DNA of 64,000 nt. Origin: Urechis unicinctus. Lineage: Eukaryota; Annelida; Polychaeta; Xenopneusta; Urechidae. A model generated the notes under the pieces. That model ran no database searches. It was not told the DNA's origin and worked only from the letters and a program-made list of their open reading frames with translations. The translations under genes were made by a program, and so were the position numbers. The stretch is taken from contig CM067356.1 in assembly GCA_034190875.2 (NCBI GenBank), forward strand, positions 26,655,147 to 26,719,146. The letters run 5' to 3'. Shown one piece after another: positions 37,433 to 50,589 of this stretch; positions within the stretch are counted from its first letter, which is position 1, and each line of letters starts with the position of its first letter.

Positions 37433-38750
37433 TAATAATATATATATATATCATCTTGATAGTTCGCCACGCGTACAGAGCACATCTGTAACGCGACATC
37501 ACATTTATGACAAGACATTCTTCTAACAAATAAAAACGTCTATAGTAAGACATAATGCTTGCAGCTCATTTGTGACGAAATATTTAGTCTCTTCCAGGAC
37601 GCAAAATACACACACTTTCACCACACACAGATATAATCAGAAATACAGCCATGCGCGAACCACAGCATTTCGAAGACAAATTACGTCTTTGCTATCATCT
37701 TTCATAACCAATTGTTTCAGCACATGAAATGTTAACTATAACAAGAATCAATAATATCTTTAATGGTTCATATGAATTAGCGCAGCATCTGTCGTGCACA
37801 ACGATTCACACGCCTCACAATAAAGATACAGTCGGGATATTTAAGATGGCACTTACTATACCAAAGCCATCAATGACAGACATAACAGGTCTCATGCGAT
37901 ACGTGTACCTCTCGCCAATAAACTACAAACAGCAACGATCGTTAATCAAGTAAAGTATCACTTAACAAACTTCATCAAAGGATCAAAAACATTGTTCATG
38001 AGACGATTTACATCAAGAGCTCGATGAACTTGCCTGGTAGGCGCTGGTCAGCTTCAATTTGTAGTAATACGGTGTAAACACGGCGCCAACTAAGATCGGC
38101 GCAACTGAGTATCCCACTACCATTATCCAATACATTGCACCAAAATAATACACTTCAACTGGATCGCGGAGGAAGGATATAGCAGAAATCCAACTGACAA
38201 AGAGTGAAGCACATACGGGGAGGAAGTTCATTTTCCTACCCCCCATCAAATACTCTTCTACGTTGGTTTTCTTGCGATCTTTCCATCCGTAAAATACACC
38301 GACTGAAGATGTTATAATCAGTGAGATGGCAAGCACAATATAGTCCGCCCAGTGAAAACGCGCACTTTCTGCCATGTTTAAGAAGGCGCTGTTGTTGTGT
38401 TGGACCGATGTCGCCTGTGTTTAGATGGAATATGGCTTCAGGCGACTTTTACGTTTATGCAGATCCTAATTCAGTTAAACTTTGGGCTTTGTGAGAAGGC
38501 TTGACGAATCGTCCAATGCTGATGGCGTTCGGTGATTCATTCAACTTCTATTGTGTCTGTATTTCCAAACAGTTCTACAATACAATCGTATGTGATATAT
38601 GTCAAAACAATGTTATTGAACATGAGTTGCAACGGATCAATCTTATCTTCAGTAGCATATCTGCTATCTATACAGCGGTCAGCAATTACCCCCACTTGTC
38701 CATCTAATCAGTTCAATGGCAATTTCCGTCCTCGTGATAGCTTTGCTTAA

Positions 38751-39320
38751 AGAGACTGTTCAGCCACATATAAGGCAATCAGGGATCATTTCGTTATTAC
38801 ATTACTACGATTAACGCAGAATAAGTAATGACATCTTCTAATTTATGCCGCTGAGTTTACATGATGGAAGTTATGTTTATAAGTTTTTAACATTATTATT
38901 TGACTGGAAATGTTCATGATATACTGTGGAGATCTGTTTTATTCAGTTATGTCGTTCCATCGATAACGGTGCCTCCCTAACACCATGAACCACACGAATG
39001 TTAGCTGTAAATCATAACGCGCTCTGAATTTACCTCGCTAACGATGTGTATTCTTCCGCTATAGTTACATAATGTAGATTTCATAAAATCTTCACTCATT
39101 CAAGTTGTGGGCATAATTGTGCACACATTAGACCGACAAGCAGGAAGGATAATGTCCGACAACATAAATGGCGACTGTCGAAGCAAGGATCTTTTTTCTG
39201 AGACCACAGCGCCGCGTAGCGACTGAAAGTCTGGAAATGTAACATTTTTGGTTTCCAAGGTGCTGTTACCAAGCAGCTTGCTAGGCAACCACTTTCCTTA
39301 TATGGGGCTGAACAGTCTCT
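38751..39320. mobile_element. MITE with TTAA target duplication
   Basis: A 570-bp insert with inverted termini AGAGACTGTTCAGCC / GGCTGAACAGTCTCT, extended by ATATAAGG / CCTTATAT, flanked by TTAA at 38747-38750 and 39321-39324. The paralogous site upstream of copy B (TTTAACC at 49312-49318) is empty, and in copy C the same place reads CTCAACG near 54014. TTAA duplications are made by piggyBac and Kolobok transposases; the AG start fits Kolobok better (inference). No coding capacity. Confidence 0.8.
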
Positions 39321-40842
39321 TTAACCTTAGTACGATCAGTGAAATATGCCATAACTCGTCCTTAGTGGTCGTTGTGAACACGGACCACATCAATACAATA
39401 CTTGTACTTGGCCGACATTCCCCCGCACACGCGTCTAGTTTAGTGGCCCTCAGAACGGAACAAAGGGTACCAATAAAACATCACTCTTATACGCAGATTG
39501 GGGTTCAAAAGGACATAATTAATTAACTTTCAGTACTCAGCTAATTACACATTTTCTCCGATTGGTAATGTGATGCAGCGACTTGCCTCTGTGAGTGGTT
39601 GATTGTAGACTTGACCTTCTATGATGACCTGCGCGAAAGAGTTGTAGTGGGGTCGGGAGAGGGGTGACTCAAGGGATCTTTATACTGAGAACCAAAACCT
39701 CTGTACCTTAAACTTGTTGTTATTGGCAAAAGTACTTAATTGGACTTGTAACAGTATTTAAGGCAAGATTAAAAGAAGGTCAGGTGAAGAATGAGATATT
39801 CCATATCCCACCTCCAGTCTGCCCTAACCTGCCCCGATTCCATATCCCACCTCCAGCCTGCCCAAACCAAACATAGAAGCAAATATTGTATAGGCTCCAA
39901 ACCAAACAAAGAAGTAATCTTTGAGTAGGACCCAAACCAAACATAGAAGCAATCATCTTGTAGGACCCTAAGGCCTCTTATTACCCACCTTGCGCTATCC
40001 ACATCACCTGCCACCGTCTCTTTAACGACCATATGCTGCAGAATGTATGTACGTTAGCAGGCCATTACATTGAACGTATGTGAAATGCTTAAGATTACTT
40101 GTTAAGAGTGCAGGTCAGTAGCGTCTTCATTCTCTACTATAGTGCCAACCATCTCCGCACTCTGGTCGTAAAAAACGCACGCATTAAAAATTAAACATCT
40201 CGGTAGGGGCACCGAACTAATTAAGTGTAATGGGTGTACTTAATTAAGGCCTTCAAAATCTTGTGTTCCTAACTCAAGGCAAATCAAAGTACGATCATAG
40301 ATACTGTCAGACGTAAAACACAGGTTAAATGCATTAAGATACGTGATCCAATTCGGATATACTGTTGTGGTAAGGAAAACATTTTGATAGTGTGCCCATT
40401 TATTTAGTCAATGTATACATCCACGTCCTGTTAATGCTGATCTATTTCTACATGAATACTTGCACTGCGCCAAAATGATATTTAGGAATGAGATAAACGA
40501 GGGAATAGAGCTAGATTGGCATTGTAAAGAAATGACAATAGCGAAGAGCAAACACAATGTGGAACACTTGGTCAAAGCAGAATGATCGTGAAGCCCTGTA
40601 GTAGAACAGGCAGTCATCCATAATAGGACAGCGGCAGAATGAACTTAGTGATACAGAGCAACGTGGGCTGTAACATAACGTCTACAATGAGGGGGATAAT
40701 TAGCTGATCTGCTTGATGCTGGTGTTACAAAGTCATTAACTTGTGAACTAGTTATTATTTATATCTAGTTATGATTATAATATGGTGGAGGGATCTTGTT
40801 TGTGGTATAGTATGGTTGTCTTGTAATATAACTTCATCGTAT

Positions 40843-41015
40843 AATGCCTTATATGGCCATAAATTACTCGTATAATGCTTTATATGGTCGTAACTTACTC
40901 GTATAATGCCTTATATGGCCATAAATTAATCGTATAATGCCTTATATAGTCATTCCTTACTCATATAATACTTTATATTGCCATAACTTACTCGTATACT
41001 GCCTTATATGGCCAA
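40843..41015. repeat. Tandem repeat, about 33 bp, five to six units
   Basis: Units like CTCGTATAATGCCTTATATG followed by GCCATAAATTA, with GGTCGTAACTTA and TTGCCATAACTTA variants. Confidence 0.85.
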
Positions 41016-42954
41016 AATAAAACCCAACCCGTGGGACGTTGGATGATGAATCGTTGTAGTCATTCGTGTTTCTATCGATTGACAGAGCCTATGAGACTGC
41101 TCATCGTTTCGCGAATTAAGATTATTAAACGAGCAGCTCTGGATTAGGAAATGGCAGAAAGGGCAAAACCCCGCTTTATCAGGAGGACAGGTCTGATTTT
41201 AAACCCGTGCAGAAAATCTAAATCGTAATTATGAGAATGAATAGCCAATAAGGTACGATAAGGCGATATCGAGGTGAGTTTATCCTAGACGCAAATACAT
41301 TGAGTGGTAGTGAGTCGCAATGCTAGATAGTTTCAGTGTTATCTTTGTTTATCAGTTTATTGATAGCAACCCGCATGGGAGCAGCATGGGACATTTACAG
41401 TGACCAGCTAACATGGTTAGGGTCAAATGAGGACAGACTTGTCATATATCTAAATTGCAAATCTACGTAGCACGCCTTCATCGCACAAATATTTCATCGA
41501 CTTGATTTTATGATAGACATACATAAGAAGCCCACAGCTTAAGTATACAGGTGTATTGCGAGATGTTTAGGATGGTGGCGAGGCATCATTGACTTTAATG
41601 GTGAGGCAATGAGCACTCAACGTGGAAGAGTGTTGATAAGAGGGAGGGGATCGGAATATGAATAGACAGTTATTTAATAACCACTTGATATCTGTATCAA
41701 AAATTATTAAAACCATGAAGCGAGTGTGGTGATTCAATGGATGAGACACGCAATCATAACAACAGAAGCCATATTCATTTAATCAGGGCCAGCACACGAG
41801 ATGTAAACAAGGCTTACTGCAAAACGTTAATTATTCCTACTCATATTTATTGGTGGACCAGGTTCCAATGAGTTGGTTGGAAATATTCGTTGATACCGTT
41901 GGGGTGTTTTTTTGAACAATGACGGCTGAATATAAGGTACAAATTGAGGCGTCCAGTTTGTTCCCATTGCGAAACTGGAGTAAAGCAAGCAACGATCCAT
42001 GAAAAAGCCATGATGGTATATTGTTGGCTGAAATTTAAAATGATGATAATCAACATACATAGCACAGCGCGTGCGTAATGATTCGACCAGTTCGCTTCTC
42101 ATTTGCATATAAGTGTAAGCAAGTTCGAAGACTGTTTTCAAGGCACGGATATCGATCTGTCGATTATTCAGTGGTTTTAATGCTAAAAGATAATGACTCA
42201 CATTAGCAAATTAGAAAATAGAAGGAGAATATTAACCAATCACCGATAAATATATGATAGAGACTAAATGTGCATCCAACTCATATCATTTTATCAAATG
42301 TGCTTGTTTGAGCTAAAACATTCTCTTTATCAGCTGATATCAAACATGCGGAGGAGCTTTTTGACTCCCGCAGTGTGCCAAAACCCCATCTCTCATTACA
42401 ATAATATGACGTCATCAACATACCCTGCGACTTCAAAACTAACTATTCTTCACCGTTTCACATTAAACACGTATTTATTCATTTTAACATCACATGCGTC
42501 ATCGGCGTGCCTGAAGTGCAATGTCGGGAAAGTAAACATATTCGTTATGACTGCTTGGCTCTGTCAGGGATGTTAGCTCTGATGAGGCTTCCCACCATGT
42601 CTTCCCAAATACCAGTTGATTAAAAACACTCTAATAAGATGTGGAACCGAATACTGTATTCAATGATTCTCTTACAGTTGCACATAAATGCTGCTCGATT
42701 GATTGTCTACCATGCGTAATGCATCATATCATATTTACACTATGCCAGTTATCTGTTCGTCATCTCTTCAGGTGTAAGAAAGGCGTAATCATTAGTCATA
42801 AAAACACATCAATTAGCTCGGATCCTTACATACTTTCATATAAAGCACTCATTGAAAAAACACAGCCTTGAATAACCAACTTAGCTTCATTTATCATTCA
42901 ATTTGTGGCAATCAACGGTTATAAACCATGCCTATGTTTATAGTGACTATTTGT

Positions 42955-43370
42955 TGAGCTGATTTTCTAAATAAATCGCTGACCGCTGACAGAAGGCTTT
43001 AATACACGGAGGAATCCTATGGGATTGAACATTAGGCCAAAAAGTATGAGCTCACTAGTTGGCTTGGGCTAAAGCTGCCACCACGAACCAGATTTCATAC
43101 GTGATATTCCGTTCTATATACGATCCATACCTACAATGGAGGATGAATAACACAACAGTCAATTATTATTATCATCAAGCATCTTAAATTATATAATTGG
43201 TGAAAGACCAGATCACATCAACATTATTTCTATGCTTTATTCATGGATGGTACACTTGGTACACCACCCACATCCATTGTGCCTGCTATTAGCATAACTA
43301 CAATCCCTAGAGCCATGGCCATGCTGTGTAGGGTATCTGACTGATACCACCCTCATCAAGCGCCGAGTGT
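42955..43370 (-). pseudogene. SLC5 relic, copy D (exons 5 and 6 only)
   Basis: About 42965-43100 matches exon 6 of the SLC5 copies with many substitutions and small gaps, and about 43254-43355 matches exon 5 (CACCCACATCCATTGTGCCT, CCTAGAGCCATGG, GTGTAGGGT). Order and strand agree with the other copies, and the intron between is similar in length. No other exon could be found nearby, so this is an old, mostly deleted member of the array. It lies between copies A and B. Confidence 0.75.
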
Positions 43371-44776
43371 TTGTGTCAGCTGATAATCATCAGACCTTAA
43401 AAGAAACTATGCTGAATTTCAGAAATGCAGACAATAATCCTTTGCTTCCTAGCGGCGAGGATATTTGTAGCAATGACAAAGAACGCTTGATTGATTGCAT
43501 CAAATGACTTGAAACCGACCAGAGTGAGTAGGCTGTTGTGTTGAAGTAACAGACCTTGGCCACATACTTAACGGGTCGCAACACTTGAAAAAGAAAAAAA
43601 CATGGTTAAGATCTGACAACTTTCTCCTCAATCATCTTTCCGGCAGTTGTTTATGGTCCAAAACTGACTTCACGTACAGAAATCTATTGCATCGTGCTTT
43701 TCTGGCTCATGCTGGTCGAAAGCGTGATGTGTAAAACTTGATGACGCAGTCACGTATAAGTATAGGGGGTTAAGCAATGTACCAAAGTGTATCTGAGTGT
43801 TCGTTCTTTTATATTTTGGATGAAATATAGGAAGAAATATATGATTGACATGGACTTAAAGAGGAGGCCTCCAAATGTGGTCATTGTATCATCAGACTTC
43901 AATATATTGAAGCTAAAGACCATGATGACATTTAAATCATACCTTTAGAAAGCCTTTATCAGGATTTGGAATACTGTATTATGAAAGGTACACATAAGAT
44001 GGCTAACTCTAATCAGCCTAGGCGGTTATTTCCAGCAAAATGAACAAAAGCACAGGGTACTGACGACTATGTCGAAGAAATGAGATATCTTATTGGTCGA
44101 TGCGGCCGCGTGCCCCAGATTTCCATGTGGTTTTAAGATGGACGAGATGACAAGCAGAGTGTTCACTTATTTTGTTGGTAGCGAGCCCTCTTAGCGTAGC
44201 TATAACCTCTGGTATTGTTATGGTGTCCGAGTTCGCAATTGTTGTTAGTTAATTGAAGGGACTTGACGCCGACCGGAGGACTTCAAAGGCGACCTTTAAG
44301 CAAATATTCATTACTACATGTAACCTCAGAAGCAAAGTGTAATATTTGCAACAAAGTGCATATTTTGTAACAAGGTAACATCTGTATGTATATCTAACTT
44401 GTAATAACAAAAAAGAGCATATACAACAACAGGGTAGCTCCTATTGCATAACATAACATATGTAACAAAGCGTAACATCTATAACCGGAGTGTTTATTAT
44501 TTGGGTGAATACACCAGGCCATAGAAACACAGCTTTTTTTATGATAGCGGCCATAGAAACACAGCTTTTTCTATGATAGAGATGGGTAATTTTTCCATGC
44601 TGTATATGATAGAGTTAATTCTAACACCTTCTTTGCTTATGCCTTGCATCAAGAGGGAACATGTTCTACGCTGTCTGTTTTGTAAATAAGCACTAAAGTG
44701 GACGAGCTCACCGGGTGTCTATAATACATCACACGCGGTTTACGATGTTCCACCAATCCAACGAGGACATACGTGC

Positions 44777-46200
44777 CTAATCATCAAGATTCTTGAGCTC
44801 TTGAGGTGCCTGAAATACACAACCATTATTATGATGGGATCCCATAGACATACACACTCACGCGCGCGATCACACACATTTGCTCATTCGCATACTCACA
44901 CACATCTATACAAATACATATAATACATATATATATATATTTGCTACGTTCCACTGTCAATGCTGCGTTAGTGTTTACCTTAACAGATGAGTACTCTCCA
45001 TGTTCAGACTTCCTTCCATAAAACAGCTCTGTCAATAGATATGAACTCTCATTTAGCGTACTGGGCATGATGGAGGGCTTTGTAATGCAAATCGTATCAG
45101 TCATGAATATGAGTAATTGCAACTTGATGAGCGTCACAACCAGATAAATACTTAGTACGGAACGACATAAAGACCATTCCGAATAACGGCATTGGGTTCG
45201 CAAATTGAGAATATAAGATTGAGAAGATACGGAACTGACTTGTGAATGGAAAAGCCAAAAGGCTGAAAACGAGTGTAAACAGGGGTCCAAGGATCGGATA
45301 CAGTATTGTAGAAAAGTTATATATGTTGAAGGAGCTGAAACATATAGATTTGTAGTTTATATAAGAAATACAATTACACATTAGACAAATAACTTGATTA
45401 AGGCGATTTCTGACTGAGCGAGCCATGTATGTTACTCGGTTGGTGTCGGTGCCGTCTCGGTCGTGTTCAAGGCAATGGGGTTGAGAGTGGAGTTGAAAAG
45501 GACGCTACTGTTGGGAGCTACACAACCATCAGTGTTGATAGGTAAAATGGGTGACGGTGTGCCGTAAATCAGTGACCCTAATCCAAGCCATAAGTTGAGA
45601 ACCAAGCAGCAAACGGCACCAGAACACGCGCTCTGAAAACATGGTGAAGTCATGGTAACACAATACGGACGCATCGTATCCACGGTAAGATTGTCTGAGT
45701 AGAGAGATAAGAACGACAGGGATTCTGGTAGACAGACTGTGCCAATAGGTTCATAGCCACTCACCGCAGTGTTAATGAAAGGTAGTAGAACTCCGACTAA
45801 AAATATTCCAGCAGAAGGCCCCAGGAGAATGCCAATAATTTTGAAGCTAAGTTCAAATATTGTTGTATTCGAGAACTGTATAAGAAGCAAGGCGACCACG
45901 ACATTCACAATGCCCAGGATAACAGCTGAAACAGGAAGGTATATAGAATGCTAAAGACAACAGGAATGCGTCTGTTCCAATTAAATATCCTGGGATTGTA
46001 ATAGAGAGCATAAAGTTACATACAAAGAGTACATGCCAGCCATTTGGCTGTTGTGGGCGTCATGGGCTTGCCGGAACATCGCTGGTGTAGAGGTACGACG
46101 ATGTCCGAAAAACACATGGTGGACATGGCGCTTTGGCCGGAGGACAAGGAACTGTGTCAAAGGTCAAAGGTCGCGTATACATGACACATTGTAATACTGG

Positions 46201-46258
<58 letters not shown>

Positions 46259-47714
46259 AGTTCAGATATGATTAGCTACTCAACTAAGTAAGTCATGCCA
46301 TTTCTCACCTCAGAGCCGCACTGATGATACACGCCATGAAAAGCCCTGGTAAGCCAGGAAACGGTCCCAATACCTTCATGATGAGGAAAGGCATCAACTG
46401 AACATCACAACACCAACCTATGACCTCCTCATATAAACGAACACGAATTCTATTGCGATGGTAAACATTGACAGAGTTCATTAGGGCGGGACACCATCGC
46501 GTTGATTTGCTGCTTAGAGCAAGTATAGCCAGCCAAACATATGCAACGTCGGCTGGGGCAGTGTTGCAAGAACATCATGGCGCAATATAGCTCCATTTAA
46601 GTCTGAGAGTCTATCGCAATTGCCATGTAGTATTAAAACGCTATTCCGTTCAAAGTCGATAACATTCAAATCCCTTTTAGATACCTGTGACAACATGATT
46701 AATTACCTGATCGGGTTTAGACACCTGTCCACTTAAAACTGGATCGCAGTCTTCGAAATAGGCCACCATAAGAAGACCTGTTAGGAGGAATAGCGTTCCA
46801 AACAAGGCGAAAAGGAGGCTGGTACCGAAAACCGCCCTAAACATCCCATAGACAGGTATCATACATCATCATAACGTTAAACATCCACACACTCAGGTAT
46901 CATACATCATCATAACGTTAAACATCCAAACACTAAAGTATCATACATCATCATTACGTTGACAATCAATCAGCAAAGTACATATTGGTCGTTTTTGATC
47001 AGCGACTAAGTTTACTAATCGATCTGACTCACATTTTAGCTTGTGTGACATTCTTAGTGGAACTGATCCTCTGTATAAATAGCTGACCACTGGCGAATGG
47101 GTTAAATACGCGGAAGAATCCTCCAATCAGACAAGCCCAAAAGGATGATCTTACCAGCGGGTTGGGACTGAAACTGTCATCACGAACAAGGCTTCATGCA
47201 TGCTTTCCCGCAAGTGAGTTCTACAAATATACCTACTTCTTATGAATCAGATGCATACACAACCTCACTCATCAAGTTTTAAGACCATGGTCAGAAATCT
47301 GGCCACATTATCTTAACACGCTATATTTGGATGAAACTCATGAAGCTTACTTGTCGAAGTTAATGCGACCCTTCCCTTCAGCTATGCTCCAGACTTTTGC
47401 TACACCACCCACATCCATCGTGCCTACTACTAGCGTAACTACCATCCCCAGAGCCATGATCACCATCTGTAGGGTGTCTGCCCACAGCACGGCCTTGATA
47501 CCACCCTGCAATATAGAGTAATGTAAAAGGCAGCTGATAAAAGATACTTTTAATTTCTCTATAGTGATTACATTAACGTTGATTGACCAAGAAGAAACTG
47601 GATCGCTGGACTAACTAAGCTGGTGTAGAAAACACAGACTCCTCCCCCGACAACAATAGCCACCCACACATCGATCCCGCTCACTGCAACACAAGCAAGC
47701 ATCACAATGATCGG

Positions 47715-47802
<88 letters not shown>

Positions 47803-47875
47803 TATATATATATATATAAATATATATGTATATAGGGATATATATGTATATATATAAATATATATATATATATAA

Positions 47876-47926
<51 letters not shown>

Positions 47927-48941
47927 AATATATATATATCATCTTGATAATTTGCCATTTTTTTCCTGTTTTAAACACCTCTAGATCACGTGACATTTAC
48001 CTTGGCTCAGCGCGACACATGGCGCGTACAGAGCTAGACCCATGAAGCACATCTGTAACCCGACATAACTTTTATGACAATACATTCCTCTAACAAAACG
48101 AAACGTCTATAGTAAGACATAATGCTTGCAGCTCATTTGTGACGAAATATTTCACCTCTTCCAGGACGCAACATGCACACACTCTCACCACACACAGATA
48201 TAATCGCAAGTACAACCATTCGCGAACTACAGCCTTTCGAAGACAAATTACGTCTTTGCTACATCTTTCATAACCAATTGTTTCAGCACATGAAATGTTA
48301 ACTATAATAAGAATCAATAAAATCTGTAATGATTTGTATGAATTAGCGCAGCATCTATAGTGCACAACGATTCGCACGCCTCAAAATAAAAATACAGTCG
48401 GGATATGTAAGATGGCACTTACTATACCAAAGCCATCAATGACAGACATGACAGGTCTCAAGCGGTACGTGTACCTCTCGCCGATAAACTACAAACAACA
48501 ATGATTGTTTATCAGGAAACGTATCACTTAACAAACTTCAACCAAGGATCAAAAACATTGTTCATGAGACGATTTACATCAAGAGCTGGATGAACTTACC
48601 TGGTAGGCGCTGGTCAGCTTCAATTTGTAGTAATACGGTGTAAACACGGCGCCAACTAAGATCGGCGCGACTGAGTATCCCACTACCATTATCCAATACA
48701 TTGCTCCAAAATAATACACTTCAACTGGATCGCCGAGGAAGGCTATAGCAGAAATCCAACTGACAAAGAGGGATGCACAAACGGGGAGGAAGTTCATTTT
48801 CCTACCCCCCATCAAATACTCTTCTACGTTGGTTCCCTTGCGATCTTTCCATCCGTAAAATACACCGACTGAAGATGATATAATCAGTGAGATGGCAAGC
48901 ACAATATAGTCCGCCCAGTGAAAACGCGCACTTTCTCCCAT
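44777..48941 (-). CDS. SLC5-family sodium-coupled solute transporter, copy B (intact)
   Basis: Fourteen exons: 48600-48941, 48423-48488, 48001-48052, 47616-47683, 47351-47505, 47033-47173, 46707-46836, 46309-46397, 46024-46151, 45765-45925, 45436-45632, 45240-45334, 44979-45028, 44777-44809. Lengths sum to 1707 bp, 568 residues plus stop, with matching phases and GT-AG sites. It follows the SLC5A5/6/8/12 group (iodide, multivitamin and monocarboxylate carriers): [100 protein letters not shown] and LPFINTA appear in family order. The expected topology is about 13 membrane segments, with N-glycosylation sites (NSS, NST, NTT) in the late outer loop. The C-terminus ends [10 protein letters not shown]. 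Substrate cannot be read from sequence. A start ATG at 48941 aligns with copies A and C. Confidence 0.9.
46202..46259. repeat. (GAT)n in intron 8 of SLC5 copy B
   Basis: About 19 triplets, longer than the matching array of copy A. Confidence 0.9.
46853..46965. repeat. Three copies of a 39-bp unit in intron 6, SLC5 copy B
   Basis: AGGTATCATACATCATCATA followed by ACGTTAAACATCC; the third copy is diverged. Confidence 0.7.
47717..47938. repeat. (TA)n array in intron 3 of SLC5 copy B
   Basis: AT dinucleotides with AAATATAT and GGGATATAT interruptions, at the same intron position as arrays in copies A and C. Confidence 0.95.
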
Positions 48942-50336
48942 GTTTAAGAAGGCGCTGTTGTTGTGTTGGACTGATGTCGCCTGTGTTTAGATGGAATATG
49001 GCTTCAGGCGACTTTTACATTTGTGCAGATCGTAATTCAGTTAAACTTTGGACTCTGTGAGGTGGCTTGACGAATCGTCCAATGCAGTTGGACTTCGGTA
49101 AACATACAACTTCTATTGTGTCTATAGTTCCCAAAAAAATCTACAATACCATCGCATTTGATATATGTCAAAACAATGTTATTGAACATGAGTTGCAACG
49201 GATCAATCTTATCATCAGTAGCATATCTGCTATCTATACAGCGGTCAGTGATTACCCCCACTTGTCCACCTAATCTGTTCCATGGCAATTTCCGTCCTCG
49301 TGATAGCTTTGTTTAACCATAGTACGTCAGTGAAATATGCCATAACTCGTCCTTAGTGGTCGTTGTGAACACGGACAACATCAGTACTATACTTGTACTT
49401 GGCCGACATTCCCCCGCACACGCGTCTAGTTAGTGGCCCTCCAAACGTGGTCATTGTATCATCAGACTTCAATATATTGAAGCTAAAGACCATGATGACA
49501 TTTAAATCATAACGTTAGAACGCCTTTAACAGGATTTGGAATACTGTATTATGAAAGGTACACATAAACTCTAATCAGCCTATGCGTTATTATTTCCAGC
49601 AAAATGAACAAAAGCTCAGGGTACTGACGACTATGTCGAAGAAATGAGATATCTTATTGGTCGATGCGGCCGCGTGTCCCAGATTTCCATAATGTTTTAA
49701 GATGGACGTGATGACAAGCAGAGTGCTGCACATAGGTGGCGTTGTCACTTATTTTGTCGTTAGTGAGCCCTCTTAGCATAGCTATATCCTCTTTGGTATT
49801 GTTACGGTGTCCGAGTTCGCAATTGTTGTTAGTTTATTGAAGGGACTTGACATCGACCGGAGGACCTCGAAGGCGACCTTTAAGCGAGTATTCATAAATA
49901 CATGTAACCTCTGAAGCAAAGCGTAGTATTTGCAACAATGTGCAATATTTGTCACAAGGTAACATCTGTATGAGGATGTCACAAATGTTGAATATCTTAC
50001 TTGTTATAACAAGACAGAGCATATATAGCAACAGGGTAGCTCCTGTTAAATAACATAACATATGTAACAAAGCGTAACATATATAACCGGATTGTCAATT
50101 ATTTGGGTGAATACACCGGGCCATAGAAACATAGCATTTTCCATTATGATGGGTAATTTTTCCATGCTGTATGCTGTATAATTCTAACACCTTCTTTGCT
50201 TATGCCTTGCATCAAGAGGGAACATGTTCCACGCTGTCCGTTGTATTCATAAGCACTAAAGTGGACGAGCTCACCCGGAGTCTATAATACATCACACGCG
50301 GTTTACGATGTTCCAGCAATCCAACGAAAACAGTGC
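48942..50336. other. Spacer between SLC5 copies B and C (part of the duplicated unit)
   Basis: 48942-49440 matches the upstream flanks of copies A and C; 49440-50336 matches 43870-44776, the downstream flank of copy B. The junction near 49440 therefore marks where two duplicated units meet. No other gene is seen. Confidence 0.7.
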
Positions 50337-50480
50337 CTATTCACCAAGATTCTTGAGCTCTTCAGGTGCCTGAAAAACACAACCATTATTATGATGGGAT
50401 CCCATAGACATACACACTCACGCGCGCGATCACACACATTTGCTCACTCGCATACTCACACATCTATACAAATACATATA

Positions 50481-50589
<109 letters not shown>

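Larger units (their letters stand above)
38376..44776. other. Spacer between SLC5 copies A and B
   Basis: 38376-38750 and 39321-39470 match the upstream regions of copies B (48942-49440) and C (53716-54130). About 39500-42950 is unique to this interval; I see only a short repeat of CCATATCCCACCTCCAG-type units at 39800-39990 and a tandem array at 40843-41015. 42955-43370 is a transporter relic. 43870-44776 matches 49440-50336. Confidence 0.5.

Noticed and set aside
41760-42900. Further exons between SLC5 copies A and D
   Set aside because: Several open frames of 70-120 codons show no family motif and no paired splice sites.
43390-43584. 64-codon frame beginning MLRPVKYV as SLC5 exon 2 of copy D
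   Set aside because: Only RPV-like similarity to exon 2; lengths and splice sites do not match, and no further support was found.
45432-45908. 158-codon frame as one exon
   Set aside because: It contains SLC5 copy B exons 10 and 11 plus an intron that has no stop; a GTGAGT donor and a TTTTCAG acceptor mark the intron.
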